This document shows, piece after piece, positions 33,416 to 42,463 of a stretch of 64,000 bases of DNA. Under the pieces are notes generated by a model. It saw nothing but the letters and a program-made list of their open reading frames with translations, had not been told where the DNA came from and searched no databases. Where the stretch lies: contig JAYQJO010000001.1 of the NCBI GenBank assembly GCA_038142205.1, positions 2,170,001 to 2,234,000 on the forward strand, given 5' to 3'. The position numbers and the translations under genes are program-made. Positions within the stretch are counted from its first letter, which is position 1. Every line of letters begins with the position of its first letter. The DNA comes from UBA7359 sp038142205. GTDB taxonomy: Bacteria > Pseudomonadota > Gammaproteobacteria > Eutrophobiales > Eutrophobiaceae.

Positions 33416-35701
33416 TTATAGTGAGCTATATTTTGTACGTAAACGCTGTCTTACTACTTCAGCAATGGTATTAAAGAAAAAAGTAATGCCGAACAGCACC
33501 AATGCACCCAGAAACAAGATTCGATAGTGCGTACTATCAACTTCCGTTTCTGGCATTTCTACGGCAATGTTAGCTGACATTGCACGGAAACCTTCAAAGA
33601 TACTCATGTCCATGATTGCAGTATTACCTGTTGCCATGACAACAATCATCGTCTCACCAACAGCACGTCCCAAACCAATCATTACCGCTGAAAAAATACC
33701 CGGGCTTGCGGTCAGCAATACAACGCGGGTCATTGTTTGCCAGGGCGTTGCGCCTAAAGCGAGTGAACCGGTTGTTAAATGTTTAGGCACACTATAAACC
33801 GCATCTTCACTAATAGAGAAAATGGTTGGAATAACAGCGAAACCCATGGCGAAACCAACAACCATAGAATTTCGTTGATCATAAGTGATGCCCATTTCTG
33901 TGCTTAACCATAACGGCATATTGCCGCCAAAAAAGGCGGTTTCTATCGGCTGACTAATAGCGATTGAAAAAAACACTGCCACAATAATAACCGGCATCAA
34001 TAAAGCCGCTTCCCAACCGTCCGGAATTTTATGTCTAATGTGTTCCGGCACAAACTGCCATGCAGCTGCTGCGACAATAATACTTATCGGCACAAAAACA
34101 ATTAGCGCAAACATGCCAGGCAAATGCGCCTCGGTAAAAGGTGCCAGCCAAAGACCTGCGAGAAAACCAAGAATAACGGTAGGCAAGGCTTCCATGATTT
34201 CGATTGTCGGTTTTACAACCTGTCTCATTTTTGGCGCCATAAAATAGGCAGTGAACATCGCGCCAAGTATGGCTAAAGGAATAGCAAACATCATGGCATA
34301 AAAAGAAGCCTTAAACGTGCCGTATGCCAGCGGTGTTAAACTGAACTTAGGCTCGAAGTCACTGCTTGCAGAAGAAGACTGCCAGATATATTCAGGTTGT
34401 TGACGGCTTTCATACCAAACTTTGCCCCAGATAGATTGAAATGAAATTTCAGGGTGTTCATTATCGAAGTGCCAGAACTGTAATTCACCTTTATCATTTT
34501 CAATCAACGCAGCATTTGCTCTGGGCGATAAAATAATTTTGTTTAACGCTTGATCATCTATCTGTTCCAATGCAACAGTACGATGTGCCGTTGTATGATA
34601 AATACCCAGCTCACCACTTTCATCAATAGCAACAAAACCTTTGCGTGTATGCTCCGGTGCAATGGCCGTTATCGGTGAAGTTTGATCGTCGAAATACCGG
34701 ATTTTTTCCAGCGTATAATTATTATCATCATCTCTAACAGGAAACCACTGTGCAATCTGACCACTGGAGTCTCCGATTAATATTGATATACCACCGGCAA
34801 GAAATTCAATTGAGGTGATTTTTACACCATCATTTACAGCTGTAACTTTTTGAACAAGACGAGGTTCTGCTTTATTACTGATGTCATAAAAATAAACATT
34901 ACCGTCAGTATCAGCGACATAAAGTTCACGCTGTTCAATATCCATTTTTAAATCAACAATATTTGTTGAATCAATTAATAAACTGTTTTCTTCTCTGGTG
35001 ATTTCAACTTCATCGCTGAGCATATTCTCTTCTTTAATGATGTTGATTAAGTTTATTTGTGCTTGTGAACCATGCGCCGCTATCGTTGCTTCATCTTCAC
35101 TATATTGAACGCTGAGATGATTTACCTGTTCACCGGCTGAGTTTATTTGAATAACCTGCTCACCAAATGGAAAAAAAACACTCGGCGTAATTAAACGTTT
35201 ATCATCAGGATAGCTAACGGCATATTCATGCTGGAAGAAAATAACCGAACCATCAGACAAGCCTAAACCAATCCCCCTTTCTGTCTGATCACTTGTTGAT
35301 ACCGAAGTAATGGTTACTCCTTCAGGAATATCTAAATCAACTGTTTTACGAATTTCACCATCTTTCACAGAAAAGAAGATAACTTGCCCAAGATTATTGA
35401 CACGCATGGCAACTTCGCGCTGTTCTTCAATAGCATAAACTAAGGTTTTACCTACTTCGCCCTGAGCAGGCACAGAATAAGACGCTACCTGCTCAATCTG
35501 CGCGGACTTGAACATCGGCAACACAACATAAAGCAAATAAAACGCAATCAGAACAATCGCAACAATGACACCAATGCCGCCAAAAACCATCAAATAACCC
35601 GTCGCAACATCTTTAATATGACGGTATCTTCGAAATTTATTTGCAGATGTTGAGTTAAAGTCGGGAAGTACTGTATCGACTGTATTTTCGTTCGTATTCA
35701 T
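33416..35701 (-). CDS. pstC: Phosphate ABC transporter permease PstC, with beta-propeller-like N-terminal domain
   Basis: The C-terminal ~290 residues are a normal PstC (MFAIPLAILGAMFTAYFMAP; MEALPTVILGFLAGLWLAP; EAA loop TTGSLALGATPWQTMTRVVLL). In front lies a ~450-residue extension. It has one span (about 40-65), then a periplasmic series of beta-rich repeats resembling WD40/propeller blades (DLKMDIEQRELYVADTDGNV; YFYDI; GQIAQWFPV). Family length is ~320. I choose the ATG at 35701 (761 residues). An ATG at 35710 lies inside the predicted -10 box. It abuts pstA. Confidence 0.92.
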   Translation of the reverse strand: MNTNENTVDTVLPDFNSTSANKFRRYRHIKDVATGYLMVFGGIGVIVAIVLIAFYLLYVVLPMFKSAQIEQVASYSVPAQGEVGKTLVYAIEEQREVAMRVNNLGQVIFFSVKDGEIRKTVDLDIPEGVTITSVSTSDQTERGIGLGLSDGSVIFFQHEYAVSYPDDKRLITPSVFFPFGEQVIQINSAGEQVNHLSVQYSEDEATIAAHGSQAQINLINIIKEENMLSDEVEITREENSLLIDSTNIVDLKMDIEQRELYVADTDGNVYFYDISNKAEPRLVQKVTAVNDGVKITSIEFLAGGISILIGDSSGQIAQWFPVRDDDNNYTLEKIRYFDDQTSPITAIAPEHTRKGFVAIDESGELGIYHTTAHRTVALEQIDDQALNKIILSPRANAALIENDKGELQFWHFDNEHPEISFQSIWGKVWYESRQQPEYIWQSSSASSDFEPKFSLTPLAYGTFKASFYAMMFAIPLAILGAMFTAYFMAPKMRQVVKPTIEIMEALPTVILGFLAGLWLAPFTEAHLPGMFALIVFVPISIIVAAAAWQFVPEHIRHKIPDGWEAALLMPVIIVAVFFSIAISQPIETAFFGGNMPLWLSTEMGITYDQRNSMVVGFAMGFAVIPTIFSISEDAVYSVPKHLTTGSLALGATPWQTMTRVVLLTASPGIFSAVMIGLGRAVGETMIVVMATGNTAIMDMSIFEGFRAMSANIAVEMPETEVDSTHYRILFLGALVLFGITFFFNTIAEVVRQRLRTKYSSL

Positions 35702-35708
35702 GACCGCC

Positions 35709-35741
35709 ATTCTAGATTTGCTTTATGACAGTTTTGTTACA
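35709..35741 (-). promoter_or_regulatory. Pho box and -10 element upstream of pstC
   Basis: On the minus strand, TGTAACA-AAAC-TGTCATA (35741-35724) is a two-repeat Pho box. Nine bases later TAGAAT (35714-35709) is a good -10 element. A start site about seven bases on would be at 35702, next to the ATG at 35701. PhoB therefore probably drives pstCAB-phoU from here, apart from the pstS promoter. Confidence 0.75.
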
Positions 35742-35886
35742 ATGGCAGGATATTGTTGTGAATTACTGGTTTCAGGAAAGGCGATTAAGCGTCTCTATTT
35801 CAGTTCTAAACTTTCTTACAAGCGAGTAAATTGAAAGGCGCCGCTTTCGCACTTCCCTGTGCCGTGGCATATGTTCTTCCAGAACA

Positions 35887-35902
35887 CCCCGCCAAAGCGG
35901 GG
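35887..35902. terminator. Hairpin between pstS and pstC
   Basis: CCCCGC-CAAA-GCGGGG forms a GC-rich stem about 60 bases beyond the pstS stop and about 180 before pstC. It lacks a T run on the minus strand (TGTTCT follows). It may reduce read-through from pstS or stabilise its message, as in other pst operons. Confidence 0.55.
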
Positions 35903-35963
35903 TTATTTACTGACATCTAGTAGTAGAGAGGGGACTATCATAAATGTCTAATTCTTTACCCGC

Positions 35964-36929
35964 TTACTTGAGTTTTTCCAGCTGCTTTTCAGCGACTTTT
36001 GCTGGAAGAGGGATATAACCGTCTTTTACAACAACAAGCTGACCGGTTTTAGAAAGAACCATTTTCATGAATTCTGTTTCCAAAGGAGGCAAGGCTTTGT
36101 TTGGTTGTTTGTTAACGTAAACATACAGAAAACGGCCTAATGGATAGCTACCTTTTGACGCATTTTCTGGTGTTGCGTCGATGTATTCGCCGCCTTCTTT
36201 CTTGGTTAACGGCACAGCTTTAACACCTGATGTCTTATAACCAATGCCGGAATAGCCTAAGCCGTTAAGTGACTTGGTAATACCTTGTACAACAGAAGCT
36301 GAACCAGGTTGTTCGTTAACGCTGTCTTTGTAGTCACCTTTACAAAGTGCTTTCTTTTTAAAGTAACCGTAGGTACCCGAAACTGAGTTACGACCATAAA
36401 GTTGAACAGGACGATTTGCCCAGTCACCGGTTAAACCTAATTGACCCCAGGTTTTGATGTCATTTGCATAACCACATTTACGAGTCGCAGAAAACATTGC
36501 ATCAACTTGCGGAATGGTAAGGCCTTCAATTGGGTTATCTTTATTTACATAAACAGCTAACGCATCAATAGCAACCGCGATTGGCGTTGGCTTGTAACCA
36601 AATTTACCTTCGAAAGCGGCAACTTCTTTGTCTTTCATTTTACGGCTCATAGGGCCAAAGTTAGAAGTACCTTCACTTAACGCTGGTGGTGCAGTTGAAG
36701 AACCTGCAGCCTGAATTTGAACATTAACGTTTGGGTATAAGCGTTTGAATTCTTCTGCCCAAAAGGTCATTAAGTTCGCTAGAGTATCAGAACCAACACT
36801 ACTGATATTACCTGATACTCCGCTAGCCTTGTCATAATCAGCCAGGCCAGCATCAACCTTGTCTTCTGCCATTACCGGCATTGAGAGAGAGAGAGCAACT
36901 AAAATTGCCAAGATTCTCTTAATTTTCAT
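35964..36929 (-). CDS. pstS: Periplasmic phosphate-binding protein PstS
   Basis: 321 residues. The signal peptide (KIKRILAILVALSLSMPVMA) is cleaved after Ala21. The mature protein begins with the SVGSDTLANLMTFWAEEF phosphate-binding region. IQAAGSSTAPPALSEGTSNFGPMSR and GRNSVSGTYGYFKKKALC supply ligand contacts, and the C-terminus reaches the usual hinge. It captures phosphate for PstCAB. AAGGAG lies before the ATG and a Pho box upstream. A hairpin separates it from pstC. Confidence 0.95.
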   Translation of the reverse strand: MKIKRILAILVALSLSMPVMAEDKVDAGLADYDKASGVSGNISSVGSDTLANLMTFWAEEFKRLYPNVNVQIQAAGSSTAPPALSEGTSNFGPMSRKMKDKEVAAFEGKFGYKPTPIAVAIDALAVYVNKDNPIEGLTIPQVDAMFSATRKCGYANDIKTWGQLGLTGDWANRPVQLYGRNSVSGTYGYFKKKALCKGDYKDSVNEQPGSASVVQGITKSLNGLGYSGIGYKTSGVKAVPLTKKEGGEYIDATPENASKGSYPLGRFLYVYVNKQPNKALPPLETEFMKMVLSKTGQLVVVKDGYIPLPAKVAEKQLEKLK

Positions 36930-37003
36930 TGTGACTTATCTCCTTGAGATATTTAACGGAAACTGCTTAAAAATACCCAATAATTATCGAGAGATGACAT
37001 GAC

Positions 37004-37037
37004 ATCATAGTTAAAAGAGTGTTACAGTTTTATGACA
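37004..37037 (-). promoter_or_regulatory. Pho box and -10 element upstream of pstS
   Basis: On the minus strand, TGTCATA-AAAC-TGTAACA (37037-37020) is followed by CTCT and a weak third repeat TTTAACT (37015-37009). TATGAT (37009-37004) is a -10 element ten bases beyond the box. This is the textbook layout of a PhoB-activated promoter, with the start site near 36997 and 68 bases of leader before the pstS ATG. Confidence 0.8.
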
Positions 37038-37075
37038 AAGAAGGGGTGGTATTTATACTGCTAAAGGGACTAAAG

Positions 37076-38392
37076 TCAGGCAGAAACAGCGGTATCTTTA
37101 TTGTTTTCCACACGGATGATGAGTGATTCAGGAAAAAAACAACGAAAAACACTACCTTTACCAACTTCACTTTCTATAACGAGCTCTGCTTCGTATCGCG
37201 CTACAGCATGCTTAACAATAGCTAGCCCCAAACCCGTACCTCCTTGTTCTCGCGAACGACCCGCATCAACACGATAAAATCGTTCGGTTAGCCGAGGAAT
37301 ATGCCTGGCTTCGATTCCAGAACCATTATCACTGACACTGAAATACGCACCGCAATCATTTTGATGCCACTCAATGTCTATAGAACTATTTTCCGGCGTA
37401 TATTGCACAGCATTAAAAACAAGGTTAGAAAAAATACTGTGTATCTCACGTTGATTTGCTTCTAGGTATAAATCCGGATCAGCACTCAAACTGATCTGAT
37501 GTTTCATAAAACCGCTTACAGCTTTGGCCTCATTTACAATAGCGGATAATAATTCCGGAACAGGTACCGCCTCTTTCATTTTCTGGACTGACACATCTTC
37601 TAAACCTGAAAGTTGCAATAAGTCTTCTATTAAGTTCTGCATACGACTCGTTTGGGATCGCATTTGCTTGATATAACTTACCCATTGTTCTGGGCATTCT
37701 GCATCATCCACAAAACCTTCAAGATAGCCGGAAATAACGGTTAGCGGGGTACGTAACTCATGTGATGCATTAGCAATAAAATCTCTACGCATCTGATTGA
37801 TACGCGAAATGGCAGTAACATCTCTGGCGACAAGTAGTTTTTGCGTATCACCATAAGCCGACAACCTGATTTCCAAAACCAGTTTACTATCCAATGGCAA
37901 TGAAATTTGCAGCCCTTTTTGTAACTCATCATCACTCGAGTTTAAATAGGTAATTAATTTAGGGTGCCTGACTAAATTGGAAAATCTCAGGCCGCTATCT
38001 CTGGGCCAGTTTATTCCAATATACTCTTGCGCTTTTACATTCGCCCATTCAATTTCATTATGTTCTCCCAAAACAATAACTGCATCGGGCAAAGCTCGCG
38101 TTGCTTCCTGGAAGCGTTTTAAATAGCCGGAAAGCTTCTGCTTACGTGATTTATTTCTATTACGCAAATAATCGATTTCTCGACAAATTTCATCAATTAA
38201 ACCTGTCTGAGATGGCCCGCCGATTTCTTGTCTTTTTTGTAACCAGGTAAGAATTTTCGAATACTCTTTATATTGCCACCATATAAAAATGAGTAAACCA
38301 ATGACGAGGCAATGCAGAAGATGACCAGAAACAAAACCAACTAATGCACTTAAAAGAAAAACTCCAATGAAGCGCCAGAAATCATACTTCAT
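37076..38392 (-). CDS. phoR: Phosphate regulon sensor histidine kinase PhoR
   Basis: 438 residues. Two membrane spans at about 8-40 with almost no periplasmic loop, as in PhoR. A PAS domain (about 95-195, ALPDAVIVLGEHNEIEWANVKA) precedes HisKA (ANASHELRTPLTVISG with phospho-acceptor His211). The HATPase domain has N, G1 (SVSDNGSGI) and G2 (GGTGLGLAIVKHA) boxes. It phosphorylates PhoB when phosphate is scarce, held off by Pst/PhoU. It follows phoB by 11 bases. Confidence 0.95.
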   Translation of the reverse strand: MKYDFWRFIGVFLLSALVGFVSGHLLHCLVIGLLIFIWWQYKEYSKILTWLQKRQEIGGPSQTGLIDEICREIDYLRNRNKSRKQKLSGYLKRFQEATRALPDAVIVLGEHNEIEWANVKAQEYIGINWPRDSGLRFSNLVRHPKLITYLNSSDDELQKGLQISLPLDSKLVLEIRLSAYGDTQKLLVARDVTAISRINQMRRDFIANASHELRTPLTVISGYLEGFVDDAECPEQWVSYIKQMRSQTSRMQNLIEDLLQLSGLEDVSVQKMKEAVPVPELLSAIVNEAKAVSGFMKHQISLSADPDLYLEANQREIHSIFSNLVFNAVQYTPENSSIDIEWHQNDCGAYFSVSDNGSGIEARHIPRLTERFYRVDAGRSREQGGTGLGLAIVKHAVARYEAELVIESEVGKGSVFRCFFPESLIIRVENNKDTAVSA

Positions 38393-38403
38393 AATGAATC
38401 AAA

Positions 38404-39114
38404 CTAACGTGTAGAAAACCGATACCCGACACTTCGAACAGTTTGAATAAACTTATCAAACCCAAACGGCTCAAGCGTTTTTCTGAGACGGCGAATATGA
38501 ACATCAACCGTGCGCTCCTCAACATAAACATTCTCACCCCAAACCTGATCGAGTAGTTGAGAACGACTATACACCCGTTCGGGATGTCCGATAAAGAAAT
38601 GAAGCAATTTAAATTCGGTTGGACTGATATCAATATCCTGTCCATCTACTGATACACGGTAAGTTTCCGGGTTAAATAAAAGACCTTCGACTTCAATTAC
38701 GCCGGAATCTTTCGATCCGGAATATCGACGCAAAACGGCTCTGACTCTGGCTATTAGCTCTTTGGTTGAAAAGGGCTTAGTAATGTAATCATCCGCTCCT
38801 GTCTCAAGTGCACGCACTTTATCTTCTTCGGCACCTTTAGCCGTTAACATAATAATAGGAATATCGCGTGTTTCCGGGGCACTCCGTAAACGACGCGCAT
38901 AATCTACACCGCTCATGCCAGGCAACATCCAATCTAACAGAATTAAACTAGGCTTGTTTAATTCAATATTTGCGCGCGCGGTTTCAACATCTGGCGCTTC
39001 CTGACAATTAAAACCTTCCTTCATGAGAGCATAGCCCAGCATGCCGCGAATGGCTTCTTCATCTTCAACAACCAAGATCTTATCTTTAGTAGGGCTCAAC
39101 TGTGCTTCCAACAT
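38404..39114 (-). CDS. phoB: Phosphate regulon response regulator PhoB
   Basis: 236 residues. Receiver domain 11-125 with acidic pocket VEDEEA and phospho-acceptor Asp61 (LLDWMLPGMSGV), Thr-Ala-Lys motif MLTAKG. An OmpR-type winged helix at about 140-234 (GLLFNPETYRVSVDG; SPTEFKLLHFFIGHPERVYSRSQLLDQVWG; EERTVDVHIRRLRKTLEPFGFD). The VDVHIRRLRK helix reads Pho boxes. Length matches E. coli PhoB plus a short N-terminal tail. A Pho box upstream implies autoregulation. Confidence 0.97.
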   Translation of the reverse strand: MLEAQLSPTKDKILVVEDEEAIRGMLGYALMKEGFNCQEAPDVETARANIELNKPSLILLDWMLPGMSGVDYARRLRSAPETRDIPIIMLTAKGAEEDKVRALETGADDYITKPFSTKELIARVRAVLRRYSGSKDSGVIEVEGLLFNPETYRVSVDGQDIDISPTEFKLLHFFIGHPERVYSRSQLLDQVWGENVYVEERTVDVHIRRLRKTLEPFGFDKFIQTVRSVGYRFSTR

Positions 39115-39136
39115 AAAGTGTATTAGATAACATAAA

Positions 39137-39154
39137 TATTACACCTTTGTGACA
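39137..39154 (-). promoter_or_regulatory. Pho box upstream of phoB
   Basis: On the minus strand, TGTCACA-AAGG-TGTAATA lies 23 bases before the phoB ATG, and an AT-rich -10 candidate (TTATCTAAT) follows six bases later. This places phoBR in its own regulon. If the -10 is right, the leader is very short. Confidence 0.65.
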
Positions 39155-39339
39155 AAATAACTTAATCATTTAACAATAAAAGCTTTCTTAAATCGACGGA
39201 GAATAAAATAATAATGACAAGTAAAAAAGATGCATCGTGTATAGGCTGGAGACTAGCGTTACACTCAATAGAGGCGGTCTAATTGACCTAAACGCGACAG
39301 GCCTGAGAGAACCTCAGGCCTGCCAATCAAGCATACTTC

Positions 39340-40761
39340 TTAGAAGGAAACATCCCATTGAACACGGAATCGATCGTCATTAACATCACGATTTGCGACA
39401 CCATCATCGAGAGTTAAATGTGAATAATCGAGTGTGACTTTGTTATTATGTCCCGCAAAAAACCAGTTTGCGCCAAGCGTGAATTCTTCACGTGTATTAT
39501 CAATTGCAATATTGCCACTGTTTGGTTCATTAACGAAGGCATAACGTGCAGCAAACTCTAGTTCTTTTGGTATAGAAGGAAGCAATTCATGAAAAAAGTA
39601 ACCCGCTTGTACATAACCACCGGTTAAATCACTGGTTGTGTTGTTGGCAGTATCATCAATTGATTTCCAATGTAATTCTTCTTGGATCGATAAACCATTA
39701 TATTTAAACGCAAATCCCTGAGAGACTTGCTCAACCTTATATTGTCCATCAGATGCGGTAGCCGGGCTGGCAAAACCACTTAAATTACCACAACCACTAG
39801 AAGACCATCGGGTACAACGACCGGTGTTAGTTGCAGCTGAAAAAGACAGGCTACCGGTTGGTTTCTTGGTACGTTCTACGTCTGTCTGACGCCATTTAAG
39901 ATCACGCCCTAAGAAATTCCATTGCAAACGACCCATATACATCAAGTCTTCATCATCGTTACGTACGCCACGACCCTCACCGGTAAAAACACCAGCCCAG
40001 TAACGCAAGTCAGCTGGCGTTTCTTTGAACAAACGACCTCTTATTTGCGCACCGACCTGACGGTCGATAGTAAAGATACGATTGGCGATAGAACGTTCAA
40101 CAAATTGTTGACGGCCTGAGGAATCCACACGCTCTCTGTTGTAATCGATTTTCCATTGACCTAAGCGCAATGCTAGCCAATCCCATTTATCAGCAGTAAT
40201 ACGCCAATCAATTACACGTGAGCTTGCATTAGCACCACTATCGTCGGAATCACGCGTTGGTTGCAGGTCAACCTCAAAGTAATAACCTAACCATGGACGA
40301 AATCCATGACCCCCTATTTTCATACGTAATCGGCGAGCTTCGAAAGTATTTTTTGAAATACCGGTAGTAAAATTGCCAAGCGATCTAGGATCGCCTGTTG
40401 TCGGCGTAGTGTAGCGAAGCTGTGCTCGCCATTGTAAATTGGTTTGCCAGTTTCCATCTTTTGATTCGAAACGAAAACCTTTTTTGCCATGGCTGACTTT
40501 AACAGGAAATTCTTCATCGACTTTTTTAGCAAGTGCTTCATCGACTTTTTTCTCAACCATTTTTTCAGTGGCACCGAAGTCTTTGCTACTCAAGCTTTCT
40601 TTTTTCATTAACTCCCCATGCTGCTCCTTATTAATAGCGCCATTCTCCAGCAGTATGTCAAGTAACGCCTTATCTGCAGCATGCGACGTTGAACTTAATA
40701 CAGTCAGGAAAAAAGCAAGGCTTGCATAGAAATATTTCGTTTGTTTTCGAAAAACTTTCAT
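39340..40761 (-). CDS. Phosphate-selective porin, OprP/OprO family
   Basis: 473 residues from the ATG at 40761. An in-frame ATG at 40842 would place 27 residues of unlikely sequence before a clear signal peptide (KYFYASLAFFLTVLSSTSHA). After the signal, a helical segment with a K-V-D-E-A repeat (KKVDEALAKKVDEEFPVKV) suggests a periplasmic coiled coil like the N-terminus of OprP. The rest is a beta barrel ending in a terminal Phe (RVQWDVSF), the outer-membrane signature. Position next to phoBR and a weak Pho box suggest phosphate-limitation expression. Confidence 0.88.
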   Translation of the reverse strand: MKVFRKQTKYFYASLAFFLTVLSSTSHAADKALLDILLENGAINKEQHGELMKKESLSSKDFGATEKMVEKKVDEALAKKVDEEFPVKVSHGKKGFRFESKDGNWQTNLQWRAQLRYTTPTTGDPRSLGNFTTGISKNTFEARRLRMKIGGHGFRPWLGYYFEVDLQPTRDSDDSGANASSRVIDWRITADKWDWLALRLGQWKIDYNRERVDSSGRQQFVERSIANRIFTIDRQVGAQIRGRLFKETPADLRYWAGVFTGEGRGVRNDDEDLMYMGRLQWNFLGRDLKWRQTDVERTKKPTGSLSFSAATNTGRCTRWSSSGCGNLSGFASPATASDGQYKVEQVSQGFAFKYNGLSIQEELHWKSIDDTANNTTSDLTGGYVQAGYFFHELLPSIPKELEFAARYAFVNEPNSGNIAIDNTREEFTLGANWFFAGHNNKVTLDYSHLTLDDGVANRDVNDDRFRVQWDVSF

Positions 40762-40930
40762 TTGTATATCCCAGTAGTTATTGATAATTAATAAAACGAA
40801 TTTATGGAAACAGCCTGATAACCATAACCACGGATTCCCCAAAAATTATTTTTAAGAATCTTTGGCAAACTCACCATAAAGACCTTGGACAGGATTTTCA
40901 GGTCTTAAAATGACAAAGAAATGTCTGAAA

Positions 40931-40948
40931 TATTACAATTGTGTTACG
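40931..40948 (-). promoter_or_regulatory. Possible Pho box upstream of the porin
   Basis: On the minus strand, CGTAACA-CAAT-TGTAATA gives two direct repeats with the right 4-base spacer and one mismatch. It lies 170 bases before the porin ATG. No convincing -10 element follows, so the site is weaker evidence than those before pstS, pstC and phoB. Confidence 0.45.
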
Positions 40949-41171
40949 AACTGGCGGAAACACAGAAGAGAAGTTAATTCGCAATGTTGCTGGAAACATT
41001 ACTAAAATATATTTTTCTTGTTACACCAAACAAAATAACCTAAAAGATAAATTGCAATCACTTTATTAACAAAACCCTTATCTTCAAGATGCTTTGAATT
41101 AAATGATACAGAGTATGACAAAGTACCTTCCAAATCTGGAAAAGTATTTCAGACGAGTAGCGTTTAAATAG

Positions 41172-41311
41172 AATTGAATAAGTTCAAGAGAAACTCTGAT
41201 ATCAATGATAAAAGACGTTGCAAGAATAAAGCGGAAGCGATTATCCAGTATCGTGACAAAACGCCCCTTTTAAATCAATCGATGAAATTACAGCTGACTA
41301 ACGATTATTAA
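41172..41311 (+). pseudogene. ComEA-like helix-hairpin-helix gene fragment
   Basis: In the plus strand SSRETLISMIKDVA (41181-41222, following NIS with an in-frame TGA at 41175) is followed, in another frame, by NKAEAIIQYRDKTPLLNQSMKLQLTNDY and a stop at 41309-41311. It mirrors the ComEA-type HhH protein encoded at 46215 (DKETLMSVIKGVGEKKAEAII). It has no start, a frameshift and a stop. The rest of the gap from 40762 to 41398 shows no other gene. Confidence 0.7.
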
Positions 41312-41398
41312 ATTTTTAATGATTTTTTTAAAAGCTTCTGTAAAGGCCTTTTTATAGCAACGAATAAATATTAAACCCGATCAGCTTAATGATAAAGA

Positions 41399-42094
41399 TT
41401 AGTCCAGAAAAGAAAAATTAGTCAGTACGCCAAAGAACCCAATATGGTTAACAACATCATCTGAACCATTTTGACCATTAACGAACTGGTTTTGGTAGCC
41501 CATCTCGAATGCCAAATTATTTGATACTTTATAATTTAAACCGACAAATAAACGGTTTTGATTGAATCCTGATTGAGGCCCGCGATCTACATTATTTAAG
41601 TGAATAAAAACTTCTTCATTAATTGCTAACGATAATTTTTCATGTATTCCAGTTAATGGATAAGTAAGTCGGGCAAAATATCTAAAACGTAACGCTGTAT
41701 CATCAACATCTTCAAGAACTCGTTGCTCAAAACGCAAGCGATGTACAAGAGACAAACTGTCTGTTAAAGACTGCTTACCCAGCAATTCCTGGAAAAAACG
41801 GTGCTCAACCTTATCTGGATCATAGGTGGGAATCACTGCGTAACCCTGATAGATACCAACATTAGGGCTAATTTGATAACCCAGCGCACCTCTGATTAAT
41901 AAGGTATCAATACTGCCATTATCACCGCCTGCTATATCATCAACAGTAAACCTCGGTTGAATATCCAAAAACCCACGATAGTCTTCAGAAAATTGAAAGC
42001 GACTTAGTGACATAAACCATGCGCTCGAACGATCTTCCGTATCAGCATAGACATTAAGAGATAATAAAAGCAAAAAGATACAAACTAGTTTCAT
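41399..42094 (-). CDS. DUF2490 outer-membrane-like protein
   Basis: 231 residues with a signal peptide (KLVCIFLLLLSLNVYA, cleaved before DTED). The rest is alternating beta-strand sequence (FQFSEDYRGFLDIQPRFTVDD; RFRYFARLTYPLTG; FVGLNYKVSNNLAFEMGYQNQF), ending in a hydrophobic strand, matching DUF2490. Members look like small outer-membrane beta barrels of unknown cargo. It is followed by no operon partner and starts 17 bases from a doubtful small reading frame. Confidence 0.8.
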   Translation of the reverse strand: MKLVCIFLLLLSLNVYADTEDRSSAWFMSLSRFQFSEDYRGFLDIQPRFTVDDIAGGDNGSIDTLLIRGALGYQISPNVGIYQGYAVIPTYDPDKVEHRFFQELLGKQSLTDSLSLVHRLRFEQRVLEDVDDTALRFRYFARLTYPLTGIHEKLSLAINEEVFIHLNNVDRGPQSGFNQNRLFVGLNYKVSNNLAFEMGYQNQFVNGQNGSDDVVNHIGFFGVLTNFSFLD

Positions 42095-42111
42095 AAATAA
42101 TTTATTACCCG

Positions 42112-42363
42112 TTAATTATAATAGTTCGTTATATTTCGTAACTTACATTTTTCTTGCTGCAGGATGAAAAACTTACAATGAAACCTTTTTACAGAACTCC
42201 TTAAGTCTTCAGCAACTTCATTATCGCAACCCCTGATCACCGTTCGTGTTTTAAATGCAGGCTTTCCTCTAAAATCAACTTCAGTGTATTTACACATCAC
42301 CCTAGAGTCATATTTGAACTCATCAAAAATAGCAATCCAGAAAAAACACTGTGATATGTTCAA
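42112..42363 (-). CDS. Doubtful small protein, Cys-rich, unknown
   Basis: An 83-codon minus-strand frame opens at TTG (42363) and ends at 42112. The part CKYTEVDFRGKPAFKTRTVIRGC and CKFFILQQEKCKL looks protein-like (four Cys, regular spacing). No signal peptide or convincing ribosome site precedes it. An ATG at 42376 in another frame gives 17 codons only, which would fit a frameshifted gene. It may be a decayed secreted protein. Low confidence. Confidence 0.35.
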   Translation of the reverse strand: MNISQCFFWIAIFDEFKYDSRVMCKYTEVDFRGKPAFKTRTVIRGCDNEVAEDLRSSVKRFHCKFFILQQEKCKLRNITNYYN

Positions 42364-42463
42364 TAGAGATATTCATACTTATACCCCTATTATCTTATCT
42401 AATTAATTTTAACCAAATTCGTTTAACTAGCTGGGCAAAAAGATTAATGCCCAGCTTATCGTT

